The notes under the pieces: generated by a model
Told to the model about the DNA's origin: nothing
Databases searched by the model: none
The model's input: the letters and a program-made list of their open reading frames with translations, nothing else
Position numbers and translations under genes: made by a program
Part shown: positions 1 through 8,378 of the stretch, in pieces
Numbering within the stretch: the first letter of the stretch is position 1
Layout: each line of letters starts with the position of its first letter
Assembly: GCA_001570385.1 (NCBI GenBank)
Contig: BBYL01000010.1
Location: 186,001-250,000, forward strand
Source: Microtetraspora glauca
Lineage (GTDB): Bacteria > Actinomycetota > Actinomycetes > Streptosporangiales > Streptosporangiaceae
Direction: 5' to 3'
Length of the DNA stretch: 64,000 nt

Positions 1-2204
1 GACGCCGTGCTCACCGACCAGGTCTTCTTCGGGTTGGTCGTGCCGGAGACGCTGCACGTGCCCTCGCAGGTCGGCCAGCCGTAGTTGCCGCCCGGCTTGA
101 TCAGGTTGAGCTCGTCGACCGAGCTGTTGCCGAACTCGGCCTCCCACAGCCTGCCGTTGCGGTCGAAGGCCAGGCCCTGCGGGTTGCGGTGGCCGTAGCT
201 GTAGACGAGCGTCCCGAAGGGGTTTCCCGGAGCGGGGGTGCCGTCGGTTTTCATCCGCAGGATCTTGCCGTTGAGCGAGGTCGTGTCCTGGGCGAGGCTC
301 GACGTCTGCGCGTCGCCGGTGCTCGCGTAGAGGTAGCCGTCGGGGCCGAAGGCCAGCCGGCCGCCGTTGTGGTACTTGTTCTTCTTGATCCCCTGGACCA
401 GGATCGTGTAGCCGCTCAGCGAGGTGCCGTTGTAGGTCATCCGGACGATCCGGTTGCCCTCGGACGCGGTGTGGAAGAAGTACACATAGTGGTTGGACGC
501 CCAGTTCGGGTCGACCGCCACACCGAGCAGGCCGCCCTCGCCGCCGGTCGTCTGCACGTTCGGCACGGTGCCGACCTGGGTCCTCGCCCCGGCCAGGGTG
601 ACCTTGAAGACCTTGAACTGGCCGGAGGTCACCTTGTCGTCCCGCTCGGTGGCGAGCGCCGTCTGCCCGTCGGGCATCCAGTGGAGGCCCCACGGGATCG
701 TCCAGCCGGAGGAGACGGTGGTGACGGCGGACGGCACGCCGCCGTCCGCGGCGCCGCAGGCCAGGGTCGTGAAGCTCACCGCGTTACTCGCGGTGGAGGC
801 GTTGCCCGCCGCGTCCAGGGCGACCACGGTGAGCGAGTACGGCGTGTCGCAGGCCAGGCCGGTGACGGTGGTGGAGGTGGCCGGCGGGTTGCCGGTGACG
901 GTCTTGTACACCGAGGTCCCGCTGCGCACCTCGTACGAGGTGACTCCGACATCGTCCGTGGACGCGGTCCAGGCGAGGTCGGCGCTGGTGGCGGTGACGT
1001 TCGACCGGGTCAGCCCGGCGGGCGCGGTGGGCGGCTGCGTGTCGGTGCTCGCCAGGGTGGTGCAGGCCACCGTCTGGCTGCCGATCGACACGTTGCCGGC
1101 CGCGTCCCTGCCGAACACGGACAGGCGGTACTGCGTGTTCGGGGTGAGGCCGGTCAGGCTCGTCGAGGTCTGGCTGCCCGGCGCCTCGGCCAGCTTGTTG
1201 CCGTCGTTGTAGATGTCGTACGCGACGACGCCGACGTTGTCGGTGGAGGCGCCCCAGCTCAGGGTCAGTCCGGTGGTGCCGATGCCGCCGCAGGTCGGGG
1301 TGCCGGGCGTGGTGGGCGGCTGGGTGTCGCCGCCGGACGTGGCCGCGACGGTGAGCTTGTCCACGTTCGGTCCGCCGCCCGCCGTGGTGGCCGTGGCGCG
1401 GATCGTGTTCGCGCCCGCGTTCAGGTTCGCGGTGACGGTGTCGTCGGCCCAGGTGTCCCAGTTCGCCGTGGCGGGATACGACCTCGCCCCCGCGGAGGTC
1501 CCGTTGACCGTGATGTCCATCGGCCGGTCGGTGGTCGTGCCGTTGGCGTACCGGAACGTCAGCGTCGCCGGCCCGGCGGAGGCCACCTCGACCGTCCACT
1601 GGATGTAGCCGCCGACGGCGTTCACGTAGTCGACGAACCCGGTGCCGGTGTACCCGGTGTGGTTCGTCGCCACCGACGCCTGCGACAGCGTCGCGTCCTC
1701 GGCCTGGTGGACCGATGAAGGAACGGCGACCGTCACGTCCAGATAGTCCAGGTTGGGGTTGCCACCCGCCGATGTCGCGGTCACCCGCAGCGTGTTGGCG
1801 CCGGCGTTCACGTTGGCCGTCACGGTGGAGTTCGCCCAGGTGTCCCAGTCGGTGGTCGCGCCGAACGACCGGTTGGCCGACACCGCGGCGCCGTTCACCG
1901 CGACGTCGGCCGTGCGGGCGGCGCCCGTCCCGTTGGAGTACCGCAGCACCAGCGTCGCGGTACCCGCCGCGGACGCGTTGAAGGTGAACTGGGTGTAGCT
2001 GCCGGCGACGTTGTCGCCGTTGACGAACCCGGTCCCGGAGTATCCGGTGTGGTTCGCCTCCACGGCCCCCTGCGAGATCGAGGCGTTCTCCGCCTCGTAG
2101 CGGGTCGCGGCGGAGGCGGGCCACGAGACGACGAGCTGTAAGCCGGCCACAGTGGCCAGCGAGGCTAAGAGGATCAACGGACGACGGAGGCTTCGGGGGA
2201 ACAC
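1..2204 (-). CDS. Secreted CBM/Fn3 PQQ-type glucose/sorbosone dehydrogenase (3' end cut by window)
   Basis: The minus strand is open from a GTG at 2204 to the window edge. The chosen start has a GGAGAGG ribosome site about 9 nt upstream and opens a Sec signal peptide (basic PRSLRRP, hydrophobic core, SAA cleavage region). Two tandem carbohydrate-binding modules of the CBM6/35 type follow (each opens with EAENA or QAEDA and contains NHTGY.GTGFV, ending TLRVTAT or TIRATAT), then two fibronectin III domains (about nt 1330-790). The last part is a six-bladed sugar dehydrogenase domain with the motifs GWTIPWGLHW, GGEGGLLGVAVDP, YHNGGRLAFGPDGYLY and GHRNPQGLAFD. Family members oxidise sugars outside the cell, usually with PQQ. 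The C-terminus is missing, so the end of the catalytic domain cannot be judged. The modules suggest that it works bound to polysaccharide. Confidence 0.88.
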   Translation of the reverse strand, partial: MFPRSLRRPLILLASLATVAGLQLVVSWPASAATRYEAENASISQGAVEANHTGYSGTGFVNGDNVAGSYTQFTFNASAAGTATLVLRYSNGTGAARTADVAVNGAAVSANRSFGATTDWDTWANSTVTANVNAGANTLRVTATSAGGNPNLDYLDVTVAVPSSVHQAEDATLSQASVATNHTGYTGTGFVDYVNAVGGYIQWTVEVASAGPATLTFRYANGTTTDRPMDITVNGTSAGARSYPATANWDTWADDTVTANLNAGANTIRATATTAGGGPNVDKLTVAATSGGDTQPPTTPGTPTCGGIGTTGLTLSWGASTDNVGVVAYDIYNDGNKLAEAPGSQTSTSLTGLTPNTQYRLSVFGRDAAGNVSIGSQTVACTTLASTDTQPPTAPAGLTRSNVTATSADLAWTASTDDVGVTSYEVRSGTSVYKTVTGNPPATSTTVTGLACDTPYSLTVVALDAAGNASTASNAVSFTTLACGAADGGVPSAVTTVSSGWTIPWGLHWMPDGQTALATERDDKVTSGQFKVFKVTLAGARTQVGTVPNVQTTGGEGGLLGVAVDPNWASNHYVYFFHTASEGNRIVRMTYNGTSLSGYTILVQGIKKNKYHNGGRLAFGPDGYLYASTGDAQTSSLAQDTTSLNGKILRMKTDGTPAPGNPFGTLVYSYGHRNPQGLAFDRNGRLWEAEFGNSSVDELNLIKPGGNYGWPTCEGTCSVSGTTNPKKTWSVSTA

Positions 2205-2288
2205 CGTGACGGCCCTCTCCGCCGGACCACGCGCCCCGGCTCCCCCGAGCGGACGCGGGCCCAGCTGATCATGACGGGACACACAAAG

Positions 2289-2307
2289 GTTAGGAAAGGT
2301 TCCTAAC
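2289..2307. promoter_or_regulatory. Palindromic operator upstream of the secreted sugar dehydrogenase
   Basis: GTTAGGAAAGGTTCCTAAC is a perfect inverted repeat with 8-base arms and a 3-base centre, 85 bp upstream of the dehydrogenase start. A related site lies upstream of the AA10 monooxygenase at 62692-62710 (14 of 19 positions the same). Elements of this look precede secreted carbohydrate-active genes in actinomycetes; the binding regulator is not known from this window. Confidence 0.55.
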
Positions 2308-2372
2308 TTTGTGACTGCTATGGGAACAGCGCGGACCGTTCGCAGTCAAGGCCCAAATTTGTCGCGCCTTGA

Positions 2373-2385
2373 CTGACCAGGTCAG
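2373..2385. repeat. Short perfect inverted repeat upstream of mscL
   Basis: CTGACC-A-GGTCAG, 6-base arms around one base, 62 bp before the mscL start. It could be a regulator site for mscL or for the divergent dehydrogenase. No promoter near it is convincing. Confidence 0.25.
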
Positions 2386-2447
2386 GGCATACCACGCTTT
2401 GACACGCTCTTGCACACGATCAGTGACCTGGGATAAGTCGTAGCGCT

Positions 2448-2870
2448 ATGAGTGGATTCAAGAAATTCCTGATGCGAGGGAACCTCGTCGAGCTAGCGGT
2501 CGCCGTCGTCGTCGGCGCCACCTTCAGCGGCCTCATCCAGGCCCTCGTCGCCGACCTCATCACGCCGCTGATCGGCGCGGTGACCGGCGGGAAACAGCCC
2601 GACTTCTCCGCGTACTCGTTCACGATCAACGGGAGCGAGTTCAAATACGGCGACTTCGTCAACCATGTGCTGACGTTCCTCATCATCGCCGCGGTGATCT
2701 ACTGGCTGGTCGTCATGCCGATGAACCGGCTGATCAGCCTGTTCGACCGGAACAAGGAGACCACCGAGAAGGAATGCCCCGAGTGCCTGAGCACGATCCC
2801 CGTCAGGGCCCGCAGGTGCGCCTTCTGCACCGCCGAGCTCACCCCCGCCCCCGAGTCCTCCCCCGCCTGA
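2448..2870 (+). CDS. mscL: Large-conductance mechanosensitive channel MscL with C-terminal zinc ribbon
   Basis: 140 residues. The N-terminal amphipathic helix and first membrane helix (FKKFLMRGNLVELAVAVVVG) match MscL, followed by ITPLIGA, a short periplasmic loop, and a second membrane helix (about 74-92, FLIIAAVIYWLVV). The channel opens on membrane tension to release solutes during hypo-osmotic shock. After the second helix the usual cytoplasmic bundle is replaced by a small ribbon with C110-x2-C113 and C124-x2-C127, which would bind one metal ion; this tail is seen in other actinomycete MscL proteins and is absent from the E. coli protein. A perfect-stem terminator follows, so the gene is probably monocistronic. 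Confidence 0.95.
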   Translation: MSGFKKFLMRGNLVELAVAVVVGATFSGLIQALVADLITPLIGAVTGGKQPDFSAYSFTINGSEFKYGDFVNHVLTFLIIAAVIYWLVVMPMNRLISLFDRNKETTEKECPECLSTIPVRARRCAFCTAELTPAPESSPA

Positions 2871-2884
2871 TCGCGCGTACGGCC

Positions 2885-2909
2885 GCCGCACCGGCAGCAC
2901 CGGTGCGGC
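2885..2909 (+). terminator. Terminator after mscL
   Basis: Ten-base perfect stem (GCCGCACCGG pairing with CCGGTGCGGC) around a 5-base loop, 14 bp after the mscL stop. There is no U-tract, as usual in high-GC actinomycetes. Confidence 0.7.
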
Positions 2910-3050
2910 AGCGTCCTTCCCCGTCCTCCGCCATACTTTTCCGTCCCCCCAGCCCGTCTCCCGTCGTCCCTTGTCGTCCTTCGGCGTCCCCAGCCGTCCT
3001 TTCGGTGGCCGGGGTCGTCGCTCGGGACGGCGTACGAGGCCGTGTCCGGT

Positions 3051-3081
3051 TTGACTTGGAGCGCACTCCAAGGGCGAACCT
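3051..3081 (+). promoter_or_regulatory. MerR-type promoter/operator of the merR-AKR operon
   Basis: A -35 box TTGACT (3051-3056) is followed by a perfect operator CTTGGAG-CGCA-CTCCAAG (3055-3072) and a weak -10 GAACCT (3076-3081). The 19-bp spacer and dyad between the boxes are the classic MerR arrangement. Seven bases after the -10 lies the ATG at 3088, so the transcript may be leaderless. Confidence 0.7.
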
Positions 3082-3087
3082 GGAGAC

Positions 3088-3438
3088 ATGACGATCCAGG
3101 AGGCCGCACGCAGATGCGGGCTGAGCGCGGACACGCTGCGCTACTACGAGCGGATCGGGCTCATCCACGCCGTGGGCAGGAACGGCAGCGGGCACCGCGA
3201 CTACGCGGAGCACGACCTGGAGTGGCTCGACTTCCTCACCAAGTTGCGCTCCACCGGTATGTCGATCGCGGACATGTGCCGCTACGCCGAACTGCGCCGT
3301 GCGGGCGCGCACACCGCCGGCGAGCGGCGCCTGATGCTGGAACGGCATCGCGAGAAGGTCGCGGCCAGGATCGCCGAGCTCACCCAGGACCTGTCGGCCC
3401 TGGACTACAAGATCAAAGCTTATCGGGAGACGACATGA
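3088..3438 (+). CDS. MerR family transcriptional regulator
   Basis: 116 residues. An N-terminal winged helix ([24 protein letters not shown], then [16 protein letters not shown]) is followed by the MerR helix pair (STGMSIADM) and a C-terminal dimerising coiled coil (about 78-116). It lacks metal-binding cysteines, which places it in the group of small MerR proteins that control aldo/keto reductase genes. Its stop codon overlaps the start of the reductase by 4 bases (ATGA), so the two are translated together. The operator straddling its own promoter predicts autoregulation and co-control of the reductase. The inducer is unknown. Confidence 0.92.
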   Translation: MTIQEAARRCGLSADTLRYYERIGLIHAVGRNGSGHRDYAEHDLEWLDFLTKLRSTGMSIADMCRYAELRRAGAHTAGERRLMLERHREKVAARIAELTQDLSALDYKIKAYRETT

Positions 3439-4409
3439 TCAAGCGCACGCTCGGAAACAGCGGCCTGGAGGTCTCGGCCCTCGGCCTCGGTTGCATGGGC
3501 ATGTCCGAGTTCTACGGCCCGGCCGATGAGATGGAGTCGATCGCCGTCATCCACCGCGCGCTCGACCTGGGCATGAACTTCCTGGACACGGCCGACATGT
3601 ACGGCAGCGGCCACAACGAGCAGCTCGTCGGCCGGGCCGTCAAGGACCGCAGGGACGAGGTCGTGCTGGCCACCAAGTTCGGCATCAGGCGCGAGGGTGG
3701 CGTCCGCTCCGTCGACAACACCCCGGAGTACATCAGGGCCGCCTGTGACGCCTCCCTCCAGCGGCTCGGCGTCGACCACATCGACCTCTACTACATGCAC
3801 CGCCGCAACACCGACGTGCCGATCGAGGAGTCCGTCGGCGCGATGTCCGAACTCGTACGGCAGGGCAAGGTCAGGCACCTCGGCCTGTCCGAGGTGAGCG
3901 CGGAGACCCTGCGCGCGGCGAACGGCGTCCACCCGATCGCCGCCCTGCAGAGCGAGTACTCGCTGTTCACCCGCGGTCTGGAAGCGGAGATCCTTCCCAC
4001 CGCCCGCGAGCTGGGCGTCGGGCTGGTCGCCTACTCCCCGATCAGCCGCGGCATCCTCACCGGCACCGTCCCACCGGCCGAGCAGCTTCCCGACGACGAC
4101 TTCCGCAAGTGGGCACCGCGCAACCAGGGCGAGAACGCCGCGCACAACGCCGCCCTGGTCACCGAGGTCAGGAAGATCGCCGAGTCGGCCGGGATCACCC
4201 CGGCCCAGCTCTCCCTGGCCTGGCTGCTCGCACAGGGCGAGGACATCGTGCCGATTCCGGGCACCAAGCGGCTGAGCTACCTGGAGGAGAACGCCGCGGC
4301 CGCCGGCATCACGCTGACGCCGGACCAGTTGGCCGCGCTGGAGTCTGCCGTACCCGCTGACGCGGTGCGCGGCGCGCGCTACCCGGACATGAGCCGCATC
4401 GAGTCCTGA
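3435..4409 (+). CDS. Aldo/keto reductase
   Basis: 324 residues from the ATG that overlaps the merR stop. It is an NADPH-dependent TIM-barrel oxidoreductase that reduces aldehydes or ketones in the cytoplasm. The catalytic tetrad is visible as D51 and Y56 (DTADMYG), K81 (ATKFG) and H122 (YYMHR). The coenzyme-binding end carries [13 protein letters not shown]. Length and motifs match the AKR11/AKR13 (YghZ/perakine reductase-like) group. The upstream MerR regulator suggests that it answers to a reactive carbonyl or electrophile; the substrate cannot be read from sequence. A hairpin terminator follows at once. Confidence 0.93.
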   Translation: MIKRTLGNSGLEVSALGLGCMGMSEFYGPADEMESIAVIHRALDLGMNFLDTADMYGSGHNEQLVGRAVKDRRDEVVLATKFGIRREGGVRSVDNTPEYIRAACDASLQRLGVDHIDLYYMHRRNTDVPIEESVGAMSELVRQGKVRHLGLSEVSAETLRAANGVHPIAALQSEYSLFTRGLEAEILPTARELGVGLVAYSPISRGILTGTVPPAEQLPDDDFRKWAPRNQGENAAHNAALVTEVRKIAESAGITPAQLSLAWLLAQGEDIVPIPGTKRLSYLEENAAAAGITLTPDQLAALESAVPADAVRGARYPDMSRIES

Positions 4410-4413
4410 GCGC

Positions 4414-4431
4414 GTCGGCGTTCACGCCGAC
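4414..4431 (+). terminator. Terminator after the aldo/keto reductase
   Basis: Seven-base stem GTCGGCG / CGCCGAC with a TTCA loop starting 5 bp after the stop codon. It sits between two convergent genes. Confidence 0.55.
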
Positions 4432-4473
4432 TCGCGGGCGCTTCCGGCGGGCGTGAATCATGGTCGCTGCATA

Positions 4474-4518
4474 CCGTGTCGACTCGCACCGTGTCGACTC
4501 GCAGCATGCCGACTCGCA
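4474..4518. repeat. 15-bp tandem repeat, three units
   Basis: Two exact units CCGTGTCGACTCGCA followed by one variant GCATGCCGACTCGCA, in the convergent gap between the reductase and the glucosidase. Function unknown; probably neutral. Confidence 0.7.
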
Positions 4519-4620
4519 TTCGTTGATTCACGTCGCGCCGGAAGCACTCGCTTGTTCCAGGCCGTCACGGGGATGTCGCCGGTCGTGCTCCACCCCGCCG
4601 TACGGCCATGATCGGTACGG

Positions 4621-6198
4621 CTAGACCAGCCAGGCGGTGGTGTCGGCGGGGAGCAGGTCACCGTCGAGGGGGCCGCTGGCGAGCAGGACGGACTCGTGCG
4701 GCGGCAGCCGTACGGGATCGGGGCCGAGGTTGACGACGCAGGTCACGCCGGAGTCGCGGGTGAAGGCCAGCACGCCGTCGCCCGAGGGAAGCCACGTCAG
4801 CGTGCCGTCGCCGAGCCGCTCGCGGCGCACGCGCAACGCGGCCCGGTAGAGCGACAACATCGACCCGGGATCGGCCTGCTGCGCCTCGACCGTGAGGTCC
4901 TTCCATCCGGCGGGCTGCGGCAGCCACGGCTCGCCGGTGCTGTACCCGAACGGTGGCTCGGCGCCCGACCACGGCAGTGGGACCCGGCAGCCGTCCCGGC
5001 CGGGAACGGTGTGCCCCGAGCGATGCCACATCGGGTCCTCGCGCAGGTCACCGGGGATGTCCTCGACCTCGGGCAGCCCCAGCTCCTCGCCCTGGTAGAC
5101 GTAGACGCCGCCGGGCAACGCCATGGCGAGCAGCGCCGCCGCCCGCGCCCTGCGCCGGCCGAGTTCGAGGTCGGACGGAGCGCCGTCCTTGCGGTCGCCG
5201 TTGTCCCACGAGGTGTCGGCCCTGCCGTACCGGGTGACGGGGCGGGCGACGTCGTGGTTCGACAACACCCACGTCGCGGGCGCGCCCAGCGGCACGTGCG
5301 TGGCGAGGGTCATGTCGATCGCCCGGCGCAGCGCGCCGGCCTCCCACGCGGAGGACATGAAGTCGAAGTTGAACGCGGTGTGCAGCTCGTCGGGCCGCAG
5401 GTACCTGGCGAAGCGTTCCTGGTCGGGAAGCCACACCTCTCCGATGAGGATCCGCGCCGAGTAGGTGTCGCAGACCCGGCGCCACTCCCGGTAGATCTCG
5501 TGCACCCCGTCGTGGTCGGTGTACGACTCCTCGACGCTGTCGAGGTCCTTGACGAGCACGGCGGCCGAGTCGATGCGGATGCCGTCCACTCCCCGGTCGA
5601 ACCAGAAGCGCAGGACGTCGAGGAACTCCTCCCGTACGGCGGGGCTGGTCCAGTTGAAGTCGGGCTGCTCCGGCGCGAAGAGGTGCAGATACCACTCCCC
5701 GTCGGGGACCCGGGTCCACGCCGGACCACCGAAGATCGACTGCCAGCCGTTGGGCGGAGCGTCGCCGTTCCCCCGGCGGAACCAGAACCGCTCCCGGGCC
5801 TCCGAACCGGGACCGGCGGCCAGCGCCTCCTGGAACCAGGCGTGATGGTCAGAACCGTGGTTCGGCACCACGTCGACGATGATCCGGATGCCCAGGGCAT
5901 GGGCCTCCTCGATCAGTTTCTCCGCCTCGGCCAGCGTGCCGAAGACCGGTTCGATGTTCCGATAGTCGGCGACGTCGTACCCGCCGTCCGCCATCGGCGA
6001 GGGATACCAGGGGTTGAGCCAGATCGCGTTCACGCCCAGATCGGCGAGGTACGGCAGGCGTCCCCGCAATCCGGCCAGGTCACCGGTGCCGTCGCCGTTC
6101 CCGTCGGCGAAGCTGCGCAGGTACACCTGGTAGATCGCGGCGCCACGCCACCATTCTTCGGATTGTGGAGTCGTCCCCCGAGAGGCACTGCCGGACAT
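4621..6198 (-). CDS. GH13 alpha-glucosidase (alpha-amylase family)
   Basis: 525 residues, a cytoplasmic glycoside hydrolase family 13 enzyme expected to release glucose from maltose, maltodextrins or other alpha-glucosides. Conserved regions are all present: DVVPNH (109-114), GIRID with nucleophile D210, IGEVW with acid/base E254, and SNHD with transition-state stabiliser D316. The N-terminus (WWRGAAIYQVYLRSFADGNGDGTGDL) is typical of the oligo-1,6-glucosidase/AglA subgroup, and no signal peptide is seen. It is the last gene of the sugar-uptake operon, 53 bp after the second permease, so it probably hydrolyses the imported sugar. The ATG has an AGGAG site about 11 nt upstream. Confidence 0.93.
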   Translation of the reverse strand: MSGSASRGTTPQSEEWWRGAAIYQVYLRSFADGNGDGTGDLAGLRGRLPYLADLGVNAIWLNPWYPSPMADGGYDVADYRNIEPVFGTLAEAEKLIEEAHALGIRIIVDVVPNHGSDHHAWFQEALAAGPGSEARERFWFRRGNGDAPPNGWQSIFGGPAWTRVPDGEWYLHLFAPEQPDFNWTSPAVREEFLDVLRFWFDRGVDGIRIDSAAVLVKDLDSVEESYTDHDGVHEIYREWRRVCDTYSARILIGEVWLPDQERFARYLRPDELHTAFNFDFMSSAWEAGALRRAIDMTLATHVPLGAPATWVLSNHDVARPVTRYGRADTSWDNGDRKDGAPSDLELGRRRARAAALLAMALPGGVYVYQGEELGLPEVEDIPGDLREDPMWHRSGHTVPGRDGCRVPLPWSGAEPPFGYSTGEPWLPQPAGWKDLTVEAQQADPGSMLSLYRAALRVRRERLGDGTLTWLPSGDGVLAFTRDSGVTCVVNLGPDPVRLPPHESVLLASGPLDGDLLPADTTAWLV

Positions 6199-6251
6199 GC
6201 TGAATACAACTCCTCACACAGAGAGATACCTGGCCGACGCGCGAGGGCGCG

Positions 6252-7259
6252 TCAGCCCTTGAGGCTTCCGGCGGTGAGACCGGCCATGATGCTGCGCTGG
6301 AAGAAGAGGAAGACCACGATGGCCGGGATGCTCGCGATGACGAGCGCGGCCATGAGCACGTTCTGCGGCATCTGCGCCGATAGGGAGGCGATGCCGACGC
6401 TGATCGGCATCTTGTCGGAGTCCGGCTGCACGAGCAGCGGCCAGACGAAGTCCTTCCAGACGTTCATCACCGACAGGATGGACACCACGCCGATGATCGG
6501 CCGGGACACCGGCAGCACGATCGACCACAGGATCCGCGCGGGAGTGGCGCCGTCCATCTCGGCGGCCTCCAGCAGCTCCCGGGGGATCGAGTCGAAGAAC
6601 CGCTTGAGCAGGAAGATGAAGAACCCGTTGGCGGCGGCGGGCAGCCAGATCGCCCAGGGCGTGTTCAGCAGGTTCCAGCCCAGGATCGGCAGATCCTTGA
6701 CCGTCAGATACGCGGGCAGCAGGATCACCATCGGCGGGATCATCAGCGTGGTCAGCATGAGGCCGAGGACCGCCTTGCCGAGCACCGGCCGCAGCTTCGA
6801 CAGGGCGTAGGCCGCCGACACGTCGACGGCCAGCGTGAACAGCCAGGCGCCGGCCGCGTAGACGACCGTGTTGCGAAGGAACAGCCCCAGGTCGAGCTGG
6901 TCCCACGCCTCCTTGTACACGTCGAAGTTGATCGACTCGGGGAAGAGCGACGGCGGGATCTGGGCCAGATCCTCCGGTGACTTCAACGCCCCGGTGACCA
7001 TCCAGTACAACGGGAACAGGAAGATCACGGTGAAGCTCACCACGACGGTGACGAGGACGATCCAGTAGATCACCCGCCCGCGCGTGGTGTTCAGCGTGTG
7101 CGGCGAGATCAGGCCGCGGAACTCGCGTTCCGGCTTCCTGCCCGACCGGCGGGATCGGCGTGCCGCCTTCCTCTGGCCGGAGGCCGGCGGCGGGACGAGC
7201 CGAGCCGGTCGGCCCGACCGGACACCAGTGCCTGACGACTGAGCTGTGCTGTTCGACAT
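6252..7259 (-). CDS. Carbohydrate ABC transporter permease, MalG type
   Basis: 335 residues, six predicted membrane helices after a basic 60-residue N-terminal tail. The cytoplasmic EAA loop (EAAEMDGATPARILWSIVLP) that contacts the ATPase is intact. I prefer the ATG at 7259 to a GTG three codons upstream because the AGGAGG site is 11 nt from the ATG and only 2 nt from the GTG. It pairs with the MalF-type permease just upstream (15-bp gap). No ATPase gene is in the cluster; in actinomycetes a shared ATPase (MsiK type) encoded elsewhere commonly serves such systems. Confidence 0.93.
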   Translation of the reverse strand: MSNSTAQSSGTGVRSGRPARLVPPPASGQRKAARRSRRSGRKPEREFRGLISPHTLNTTRGRVIYWIVLVTVVVSFTVIFLFPLYWMVTGALKSPEDLAQIPPSLFPESINFDVYKEAWDQLDLGLFLRNTVVYAAGAWLFTLAVDVSAAYALSKLRPVLGKAVLGLMLTTLMIPPMVILLPAYLTVKDLPILGWNLLNTPWAIWLPAAANGFFIFLLKRFFDSIPRELLEAAEMDGATPARILWSIVLPVSRPIIGVVSILSVMNVWKDFVWPLLVQPDSDKMPISVGIASLSAQMPQNVLMAALVIASIPAIVVFLFFQRSIMAGLTAGSLKG

Positions 7260-7274
7260 CGGTGCCACTCCCTC

Positions 7275-8192
7275 CTAGTTCTGGTTGTCCCGCGAGACGC
7301 GCAGGTAGACGGCCGAGAACACCATCAACACGATCATGAGCATGAACCCCAGCGCGCCGCCGCCGCCGAAGTTCCCGAAGCTGAAGGCGTACTGGTACAT
7401 GAGGTAGGCGACGGTGACCGTCGCGTTCTCCGGCCCGCCTCCGGTGAGCAGGTACGGCTCGATGAACACCTGCATGGTCGCGACGATCTGGAGCAGCAGC
7501 ATCACCAGCAAAATGAGCTTGGTCTGCGGGATCGTGACGTGCCACACCCGCCGGAACAGTCCGGCGCCGTCCAGCTCCGCCGCCTCGTACAGGTCACTGG
7601 GGATGCTCTGCAGCGCCGCGAGATAGATCAGCGTGCCGGTGCCGAGGTTCATCCAGGTGGAGACGATGACCAGGGAGATCAGCGCGGTGTCCGTGGAGTC
7701 CAGCCAGCTCAGGCCGGGCAGGCGCACCAGGTCCAGGATCTGGTTGAACAGCCCGGGGCCCGGGTCGTAGAACCACTTGAACAGCAGGACCGCGACGGCC
7801 GGAGGCAACATCACCGGCAGGTAGACGACGAACCTGAGGTACGCCTTGGCGTGCCGCAGCTCGTTGAGCACCAGGGCGATCACGAACGGAACGGCATACC
7901 CGACGATCAGCGCCAGCAGGGTGAACATGGCGGTGTTGATCCAGGCCGGACCGAACGCCGAGTCCTCCATCACGGTGCGGAAGTTGTCGAGCCCGACCCA
8001 TTCCGGCGAGGAGACGAAGTTCGTCTTCTGGAAGCTGAGCAGGAACTCCCGGACCATCGGGTACCAGGAGAAGAACGCGAAGCAGATCAGCGCCCCGCTG
8101 AGGAACCCGTACGCCGTCAGGTTGCGGCGCACGCCACGCCGCACCGCCCCCGGCGTGCGGCGCCGTGATCCCCTCACGGTCATTGTGGTCAT
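7275..8192 (-). CDS. Carbohydrate ABC transporter permease, MalF type
   Basis: 305 residues with six membrane helices and the EAA loop (EAAELDGAGLFRRVWHVTIP). Together with the MalG-type partner it forms the membrane channel of a sugar importer. The ATG at 8192 is chosen because AGGAG lies 8 nt upstream; an earlier in-frame start at 8249 falls inside the intercistronic hairpin. The gene follows the binding-protein gene after a 186-bp gap that holds a strong stem-loop, an arrangement that usually lowers permease output relative to binding protein. Confidence 0.93.
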   Translation of the reverse strand: MTTMTVRGSRRRTPGAVRRGVRRNLTAYGFLSGALICFAFFSWYPMVREFLLSFQKTNFVSSPEWVGLDNFRTVMEDSAFGPAWINTAMFTLLALIVGYAVPFVIALVLNELRHAKAYLRFVVYLPVMLPPAVAVLLFKWFYDPGPGLFNQILDLVRLPGLSWLDSTDTALISLVIVSTWMNLGTGTLIYLAALQSIPSDLYEAAELDGAGLFRRVWHVTIPQTKLILLVMLLLQIVATMQVFIEPYLLTGGGPENATVTVAYLMYQYAFSFGNFGGGGALGFMLMIVLMVFSAVYLRVSRDNQN

Positions 8193-8223
8193 GGGTTGAA
8201 CTCCTGATCTCGACGTGACCGGC

Positions 8224-8252
8224 GGGGTGCCGGCTGTGTGGGCCGGCACCCC
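8224..8252 (-). terminator. Intercistronic stem-loop between binding protein and permease genes
   Basis: An 11-base perfect stem (GGGGTGCCGGC / GCCGGCACCCC) with a 7-base loop. By position it can be a partial terminator or an mRNA-stabilising end for the upstream binding-protein transcript, as in maltose operons. Confidence 0.6.
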
Positions 8253-8378
8253 GGAGGCAGGAAGTGTCCTGTGGATCTTCGCCGTGGCGAGGAGCGGTCA
8301 GAGGGACCCGACGCCGCCGCGAGGCGCCATCTGGGCGACCGCGGTAGGCCGGGAAGGCCCACGGGACACGACCTGATC

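Noticed and set aside
189..1718. Plus-strand open frame opposite the sugar dehydrogenase
   Set aside because: The minus strand gives continuous CBM, Fn3 and dehydrogenase motifs; the plus frame has none.
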